Source: CAYLZN01 sp964387935 (GTDB lineage Bacteria; Acidobacteriota; Vicinamibacteria; Vicinamibacterales; JAFNAJ01). Taken from it: a stretch of 10,389 nucleotides of DNA. Location: positions 1-10,389 of the forward strand of contig CAYLZN010000209.1 of assembly GCA_964387935.1 (NCBI GenBank), given 5' to 3'. A program made the position numbers and the translations under genes. The first letter of the stretch is position 1. Every line of letters starts with the position of its first letter. The notes under the pieces were generated by a model. It had not been told where the DNA came from. It searched no databases and saw only the letters and a list, made by a program, of their open reading frames with translations. This document shows positions 5,959 through 10,389 of the stretch, piece after piece.

Positions 5959-7335
5959 TCACACCGACGGCTTGCAGTAGGTCTCCCGGGTCAGTGAGAG
6001 CAGGAGGCACGTCAGGGCGGCCCACGCGACAATCAGTGCAAAGGCGACCCCGAACTCCTGGGTGGAGTACACGCGCAGTCCCCCCGCCATGGCGCCGGAC
6101 CACTGGCGATCGAGGATGATGCCGATCCCCGGCTGGAGCAGCGTGGGCCCCACCATGTTGCCGACGTTGATGGCTCCCGAGATCGTGCCGAGATACTGCA
6201 CCGGCACCGACTCCTTGGCGAACGCAAACCCGAGAATCACGGCGCCGCACGCGACGCTCGTCACCGCGGCGAGGGGGATGAAGCCGGCGAGCGGAATCCC
6301 GGGCACGTAGAACAGCATCACCCATCCGATGAGCGCGACGACCGCGCCAGTCACGTAAATGGGCTTGCGGCGACCGATCTTGTCCGACAGGTAGCCACAC
6401 ACCGGGCTCGACGCGGCCCAGCAAATGATCATCACGGAACACACGGCTGCGGCCGTCGTGGTCGGCAGGTCGTAACGTGTTCGGAGGTACGGCACGCCCC
6501 AGAGGCCCGTGAAGGAGAGGATGGCCCCCACGAACCCGCCCTGGGCGAAGAAGATCAACCACGTGTTCCGGTACGCGAAGATCCGCATGAAGCCCTTGAG
6601 CAGCTGCAGCAGCGATGCGTGGTCGGTGCGTCGAAGCGCCTCTGGTGCGAAGCTGCGGTAGCCGCGCTGCGACGGGTCGTTCCGGACCACGAGCGCCGCC
6701 AGCGCGCCGACGGCCACCACCACGCCAGCCGAGGCGAGGGCGACAGCACGCCAGCCGAACCGCTCGACCCCGAGCCTGAGCGGCACCTGGGCCACCAGCG
6801 CCCCGATGTTTCCAACCAGCAGGCCCAGGCCCGACATCATGGCGAAGCGATGGGACGGGAACCAGTGGGTCGCGATCTTCAGCGTCACCACCCACCCCAC
6901 CGCCGTGCCCGCGCCAATCATCAGGCGCCCCAGCGAGGCGACGAGAAGACTGCTGGTGGAGCCGAAGAGGAACGTGCCGGCGGCCGCCAGCAGCGATCCG
7001 ATGATGAGCAGGCGGCGCGCGCCCCACCAGTCGACCAGCACCCCGGTGGGGATCTGCATCACCAGGTAGGCGTAGAAGTAGACAGCCGAGAAGTTGCCGA
7101 GCTGCGCCGCCGTAATGGAGAAGTCGCGCATCAACTCGGAGGTCATCACCGCCGGCGCCGCCCGAAGGTAGAACGCTCCGAGGTAGAAGGACGCCGCCAC
7201 GGCCCACACCGTCCACGACAGCCAATGCGGCGCGTAGCCCGAGGCCTCTCGCTCGGCGCGCGACGACGGTGCGACCTCCGGCTCCTGCCGGGGCACGCTG
7301 GCGACGTCGCGAGTGGCAGTCGGCGGGGCGGCCAC
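5959..7335 (-). CDS. Major facilitator superfamily transporter
   Basis: This is a 458-residue, roughly 12-segment inner-membrane transporter. I place the start at GTG 7335, which shares its first base with the last base of the upstream TAG stop and has AGGGGG at 7340-7345, so translation is probably coupled. The first 30 or so residues are hydrophilic and cytoplasmic. MFS motif A appears in the loop between helices 2 and 3 (GVLVDWWGARRL) and again between 8 and 9 (GYLSDKIGRRKP). Helix 1 (AVAASFYLGAFYLRAAPAVM) and the GTAVGWV segment fit transporters of organic anions, including sulfonate or carboxylate carriers of the SauU/anion:cation symporter kind. The substrate is not determined by sequence, but its position immediately behind the ThDP enzyme suggests that it imports that pathway's substrate or exports its product. 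A later start at an in-frame GTG about 14 codons on is possible. Confidence 0.87.
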   Translation of the reverse strand: MAAPPTATRDVASVPRQEPEVAPSSRAEREASGYAPHWLSWTVWAVAASFYLGAFYLRAAPAVMTSELMRDFSITAAQLGNFSAVYFYAYLVMQIPTGVLVDWWGARRLLIIGSLLAAAGTFLFGSTSSLLVASLGRLMIGAGTAVGWVVTLKIATHWFPSHRFAMMSGLGLLVGNIGALVAQVPLRLGVERFGWRAVALASAGVVVAVGALAALVVRNDPSQRGYRSFAPEALRRTDHASLLQLLKGFMRIFAYRNTWLIFFAQGGFVGAILSFTGLWGVPYLRTRYDLPTTTAAAVCSVMIICWAASSPVCGYLSDKIGRRKPIYVTGAVVALIGWVMLFYVPGIPLAGFIPLAAVTSVACGAVILGFAFAKESVPVQYLGTISGAINVGNMVGPTLLQPGIGIILDRQWSGAMAGGLRVYSTQEFGVAFALIVAWAALTCLLLSLTRETYCKPSV

Positions 7336-9104
7336 TACGCCCCCTGCCGGTAGATGTCGTGGATGTTCCAGTGGCCAGGCGTCGGCGTCGGCGCGTTCTC
7401 CATCGGGACCTGGATCAGGGTCGGTGCACCCGACGCCAGGGCCTTCTCGAGCGCGGGCGCCAGTTCGTCGGCCGCTCGGATATAGATGCCCTCGACGCCG
7501 TAGCCCTTCGCAATCTGCGCGTAATCGACGCGGTAGCATTCGCCGTTCCGCTGGAAGACGCACCCGAACGTCGTCCCGTAGGCGCCGTTCTGGAGCCCGG
7601 CAATGGTCCCGAACGCCGCGTTGTCCATCACGACCCACACGACGGCGAGGTTGGCCTCGACCGCCGTCGCGAGCACCGACGGGTTCGCACCGAAGCCGCC
7701 GTCGCCGATGAGCGCAACCACGGCGCGACCCGGCTGTGCGTACTTGACGCCCAGGGCCGCGGCCGGCCCGAATCCCATCGTCGCGAGGCCGCTCGGCGTG
7801 ACGAAGGTCCCGGGCACCGTGATCGGGAACTGCTGCGCGACACCGTTCTTGTTCCACCCCACGTCGGTGACCACGTAGCCGTCCTCCGGAAGGACCTTGC
7901 GCAGCTCGGCGAGGATCCGCTCGGGTCGCAACGGGTACTGGTCCGACGCCCACTGGTGGGCGAACTGCGCCACGTACTCCGCTCGCCGGTCCGAGATTTC
8001 GGTGCGCAGCGCGCCGCGGTCGGCGTGCGGGTGACGGTGGGCCGCCCTGGCGAGGGTGCCGAGCGCGAGTTTCGCGTCGGCGATGACGCCGAGTTCCGTG
8101 GCGAAGTTGCGGCCGATCTCGGCCGGGTCGGCATCGATGTGAATCAGGCGTGCTGGCGGGATCTGGAACGTGTACTCGGGGTACCAGGAGCTGGAGCTGG
8201 TCTCGGCCAGCCGAGTCCCGACGGCGACGATCAGGTCGGCCGTGCGGCACTTTTCGTTGGCGATTGGAGTGCCCCAATAGCCGGTCATCCCCAGGAGCAG
8301 CGGATGGGTGTCGGGCAGGGCGCCCTTGCCCATCAGCGAGTGGGCGACGGGCACCTCGAGCGCCTCCGCCAGCGCGGCGAGTTCGGCGGACGACCGCGAG
8401 GCGAGCACGCCGCCGCCGGCATAGATGACGGGTCGCCGGGCCGAGGCCAGCGCTTCGACGATCCGCGCGCAGGTGTCGTCGTCGATCGTGGGCCGTGTCG
8501 TCGGGGACTGCCCCTGGCGGAAGGCGCCCACCGGAAGGTCTGCCGAGAAGATGTCCATGGGCACGTCCACCAGCACCGGGCCGGGCCGGCCGGTGACCGC
8601 CAGATGGAAGGCCCGCTCGATCACGCGCGGCAGGTCCGCCGGGCGATCGACCCGGTACACGCGCTTGCAGAACGGGCGGTACATCTGGCCCTGGTCGGCG
8701 TCCGCGTGCAGCTGCACCTCCTGGTGCGCGTGGCGGCCGAAGTAATGCGAGGGGATGTCCCCGGCGATCACCACCAGCGGGATCGAGTCGAGCGCCGCGT
8801 TGGCCACGCCGGTCACGGCGTTGGTCAGCCCGGGACCGAGGTGGGTCATCACGACGCCGACCTTGCCGGTGGCGCGCGCGTAGCCGTCAGCGGCGTGCGC
8901 GGCGATCTGCTCGTGACGCGTGGTGATGAACCTGATCCTGCTGTGCTCGAGCGCTTCGAGGAGCGCGATGACCGTGTGACCGCAGAGCCCGAAGATCACC
9001 TCGACGCCGATGCGCTCAAGGTACTCCGTGAGCTGGTAGGCGGCAATGCGCGTCTCGGCAGGCGTACCGGCGGGCCTGGCGTCGGAGGAGAGCACGGTGG
9101 ACAT
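7335..9104 (-). CDS. Thiamine diphosphate-dependent enzyme, acetolactate synthase-like
   Basis: From ATG 9104 this is a 589-residue enzyme of the usual length for three-domain ThDP enzymes. I prefer this start because GGAAGGA lies 8 nt upstream; the ATG at 9122 has no ribosome site. The pyrimidine-binding domain (about 20-190) has TTRHEQIAAHAADGYARATG with the cofactor-activating glutamate at 65, followed by THLGPGLTNAVTGVANA. A central domain follows at about 210-350. The diphosphate domain holds GDGGFGANPS near 466 and VVMDNAAFGTI about 25 residues on, the GDG-x25-N ThDP/Mg motif. Relatives decarboxylate 2-oxo acids or join or split them. It lacks an obvious match to canonical Xsc (sulfoacetaldehyde acetyltransferase), oxalyl-CoA decarboxylase or glyoxylate carboligase; the last normally lacks the glutamate. 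It sits between the acylating dehydrogenase (28 nt) and the transporter (1-nt overlap), so it probably makes or uses an aldehyde. The exact reaction is open. Confidence 0.9.
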   Translation of the reverse strand: MSTVLSSDARPAGTPAETRIAAYQLTEYLERIGVEVIFGLCGHTVIALLEALEHSRIRFITTRHEQIAAHAADGYARATGKVGVVMTHLGPGLTNAVTGVANAALDSIPLVVIAGDIPSHYFGRHAHQEVQLHADADQGQMYRPFCKRVYRVDRPADLPRVIERAFHLAVTGRPGPVLVDVPMDIFSADLPVGAFRQGQSPTTRPTIDDDTCARIVEALASARRPVIYAGGGVLASRSSAELAALAEALEVPVAHSLMGKGALPDTHPLLLGMTGYWGTPIANEKCRTADLIVAVGTRLAETSSSSWYPEYTFQIPPARLIHIDADPAEIGRNFATELGVIADAKLALGTLARAAHRHPHADRGALRTEISDRRAEYVAQFAHQWASDQYPLRPERILAELRKVLPEDGYVVTDVGWNKNGVAQQFPITVPGTFVTPSGLATMGFGPAAALGVKYAQPGRAVVALIGDGGFGANPSVLATAVEANLAVVWVVMDNAAFGTIAGLQNGAYGTTFGCVFQRNGECYRVDYAQIAKGYGVEGIYIRAADELAPALEKALASGAPTLIQVPMENAPTPTPGHWNIHDIYRQGA

Positions 9105-9132
9105 GGATCGTATCCTTCCCATTCGATCGGTC

Positions 9133-10389
9133 TCAGAAGACCCGGCTGTTGTAGAACTCGCCGAACAGCTCCTCGTCGGACGGACGGTCCTCGGGAATCG
9201 GGCGGCTCACCCACGTGACGTTCATGTAGTGCTTCAGCGCGATGTTCTCGTTCGTGATATTGCCACCCCAGATGCCGCACCCCATGCTCGAGGACATCGG
9301 CATCCCGTTGGTGAAGGTCCCTGCGTTGGACCGAGACTGCACCTGGCGAACCATGATGCGGCTGACGGGCGCCATCAGCGCCAGCCGGTGGATGTGGTCG
9401 TCGTCGAAGGAGTAGATCCCCGTGGAGTGCCCTTTGCCGCCGACCTCGAGGATGCGGCGCACCATGTCCAGCGCCGTGTCGAACCCGCTGTACTTGAACA
9501 TGGCGAGCACGGTCCCGAGCTTCTCGCTCGAGAAGAGATGTTCCCTCCCGATGTGCTGCTCTTCGACGATCAGGAACGTCTTGTCCTTCGGGATCGTGAA
9601 CCCTGCCCGATCCGCGACCACCGAGGCTGCCCGGGCGATCGTCTCGGGCGTCCGGTGGCCCTGCGCGTCCCAGTACGCGGCGCGCAGCTTCTCTTTCTCG
9701 CTGCCCGTGACCAGGTGGCCTCCTTCGGCCTGCAACTGCGCGAGGAACGCCTCGTAGATCGACGCCTCGACCACCAGGTTCCCGTCGGCCGAACAGCCCG
9801 ACCCGTGATCGTTGGTCTTGCTGATGCGCGTGTTGCGTGCGGCCTCCACGATGTCGGCGGTCTCGTCGATGATCATCGTCGCGTTGCCGGCGCCCACACC
9901 GTAGGCGGGTTTGCCGGAGCTGTACGCGGCTCTGACCATCATCTGGCCGCCGGTCGCCATCGTGAGGTCGCACAGTGACATCAGCGCGTTCGCGAGCGGG
10001 ATGCTGGGCTTCTCCACGCACTGCAGGAGGTCGGCCGGCGCGCCGAGCGCTTCGAGCGCGGCACGCATCACACGGATCGCCTCGAGGGTCGTCCTGCGAC
10101 TGCCCGGGTGCGGGGAGAAGAGCACGGCGTCCTTGCACTTCTCCGCGTAGATGGCCATTCCCACCGGCGTGACGTACGGACTCGTGACGGGGATGAGCGC
10201 GGCAATCACGCCGGCGGGCTTCGCGTACTTCGCAATGCCCTTCTCTGGAATCTCTTCGATGACGCCGATGCTCTTTTGGCGCAGTGCGTCCCGCAGGATC
10301 CCGAGCACCTTGGCGCGCCGGCTGGGTTCACGGCTCCCCATCCCGCTCTCGTCCACCGCCATGTGCGCGAGCGTCGTGGCGGTGGTTTC
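9133..10389 (-). CDS. CoA-acylating aldehyde dehydrogenase, sulfoacetaldehyde dehydrogenase-like (5' end outside window)
   Basis: The frame is open to the right edge. An internal ATG at 10362 is preceded in frame by E-T-T-A-T-T-L-A-H, and the joined reading LAHMAVDESGMGS matches the family's conserved 'LA-x-x-AVxETGxG' segment, so the true start lies beyond the window and the gene is partial (418 visible residues). The protein belongs to the CoA-acylating aldehyde dehydrogenases (SauS, EutE and the AdhE N-terminal half), which interconvert an aldehyde and its acyl-CoA with NAD(P)H. Visible marks are SIGVIEE, YAKPAGVIAALIPVTSP, AAYSSGKPAYGVGAGN, the catalytic cysteine in NDHGSGCSADGN (codon 9793-9795), and the C-terminal SMGCGIWGGNITNENI. 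The last two read most like sulfoacetaldehyde dehydrogenase, but substrate is not fixed by family. It is the first visible gene of the five-gene cluster, ending 28 nt before the ThDP enzyme. Confidence 0.9.
   Translation of the reverse strand, partial: ETTATTLAHMAVDESGMGSREPSRRAKVLGILRDALRQKSIGVIEEIPEKGIAKYAKPAGVIAALIPVTSPYVTPVGMAIYAEKCKDAVLFSPHPGSRRTTLEAIRVMRAALEALGAPADLLQCVEKPSIPLANALMSLCDLTMATGGQMMVRAAYSSGKPAYGVGAGNATMIIDETADIVEAARNTRISKTNDHGSGCSADGNLVVEASIYEAFLAQLQAEGGHLVTGSEKEKLRAAYWDAQGHRTPETIARAASVVADRAGFTIPKDKTFLIVEEQHIGREHLFSSEKLGTVLAMFKYSGFDTALDMVRRILEVGGKGHSTGIYSFDDDHIHRLALMAPVSRIMVRQVQSRSNAGTFTNGMPMSSSMGCGIWGGNITNENIALKHYMNVTWVSRPIPEDRPSDEELFGEFYNSRVF

Noticed and set aside
7335..9104. 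Assigning the ThDP enzyme as xsc (sulfoacetaldehyde acetyltransferase) or as acetolactate synthase proper
   Set aside because: The N-terminal blocks do not match those I recall for Xsc, and no regulatory small subunit or branched-chain amino acid gene is nearby. The general ThDP-enzyme call is all the sequence supports.
7269..9218. Long plus-strand open frame opposite the ThDP enzyme
   Set aside because: The translation is R/G/D/V-rich antisense noise, while the minus strand carries the complete ThDP motif set.

Overview
This is GC-rich bacterial chromosomal DNA with tightly packed genes and no RNA genes, insertion sequences, phage genes or CRISPR repeats that I can see. The gene types point to Acidobacteriota, most likely Vicinamibacteria: a soluble winged-helix/TolB-like/TPR regulator, a secreted ThuA-domain protein, and a Tat-exported TIM-barrel protein of a type also common in Planctomycetes. 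This assignment is inferred from protein style and base composition; there is no phylogenetic marker in the window.

Layout, left to right. Positions 1-227 (minus) hold the first 75 codons of a citrate synthase-fold gene resembling citryl-CoA lyase, which runs off the left edge. A 143-bp divergent region (228-370) with three ACGGTA repeats separates it from a secreted ThuA-domain protein (371-1273, plus). That gene converges on a TPR regulator (1280-3091, minus) with only 6 bp between the stops; both stops lie inside one perfect 14-bp palindrome. The regulator is divergent from an exported ApbE-type FAD:protein FMN transferase (3203-4216, plus). The ApbE gene converges, with a 5-bp gap, on a five-gene minus-strand cluster that enters from the right edge.

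That cluster reads in transcription order: a CoA-acylating aldehyde dehydrogenase of the sulfoacetaldehyde dehydrogenase (SauS) type (5' end beyond the window), an acetolactate synthase-like thiamine diphosphate enzyme, an MFS transporter whose GTG start overlaps the preceding stop, a small exported DUF2271-like protein, and a Tat-exported TIM-barrel protein. Spacings are 28, -1, 27 and 66 nt, which suggests one operon whose promoter lies to the right of the window.

The first three genes make a plausible catabolic module. The transporter would bring in an organic acid, the ThDP enzyme would decarboxylate or cleave a 2-oxo acid to give or consume an aldehyde, and the dehydrogenase would interconvert that aldehyde with its acyl-CoA. 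An organosulfonate (sulfopyruvate/sulfoacetaldehyde type) is one candidate substrate because of the dehydrogenase family, but nothing here proves it. The last two operon genes and the neighbouring ApbE are exported, so the locus also has a periplasmic part of unknown purpose, possibly linked to flavinylation. I found no clearly novel system; the best candidate is this unassigned transporter/ThDP enzyme/acylating-dehydrogenase module joined to two poorly characterised exported proteins.
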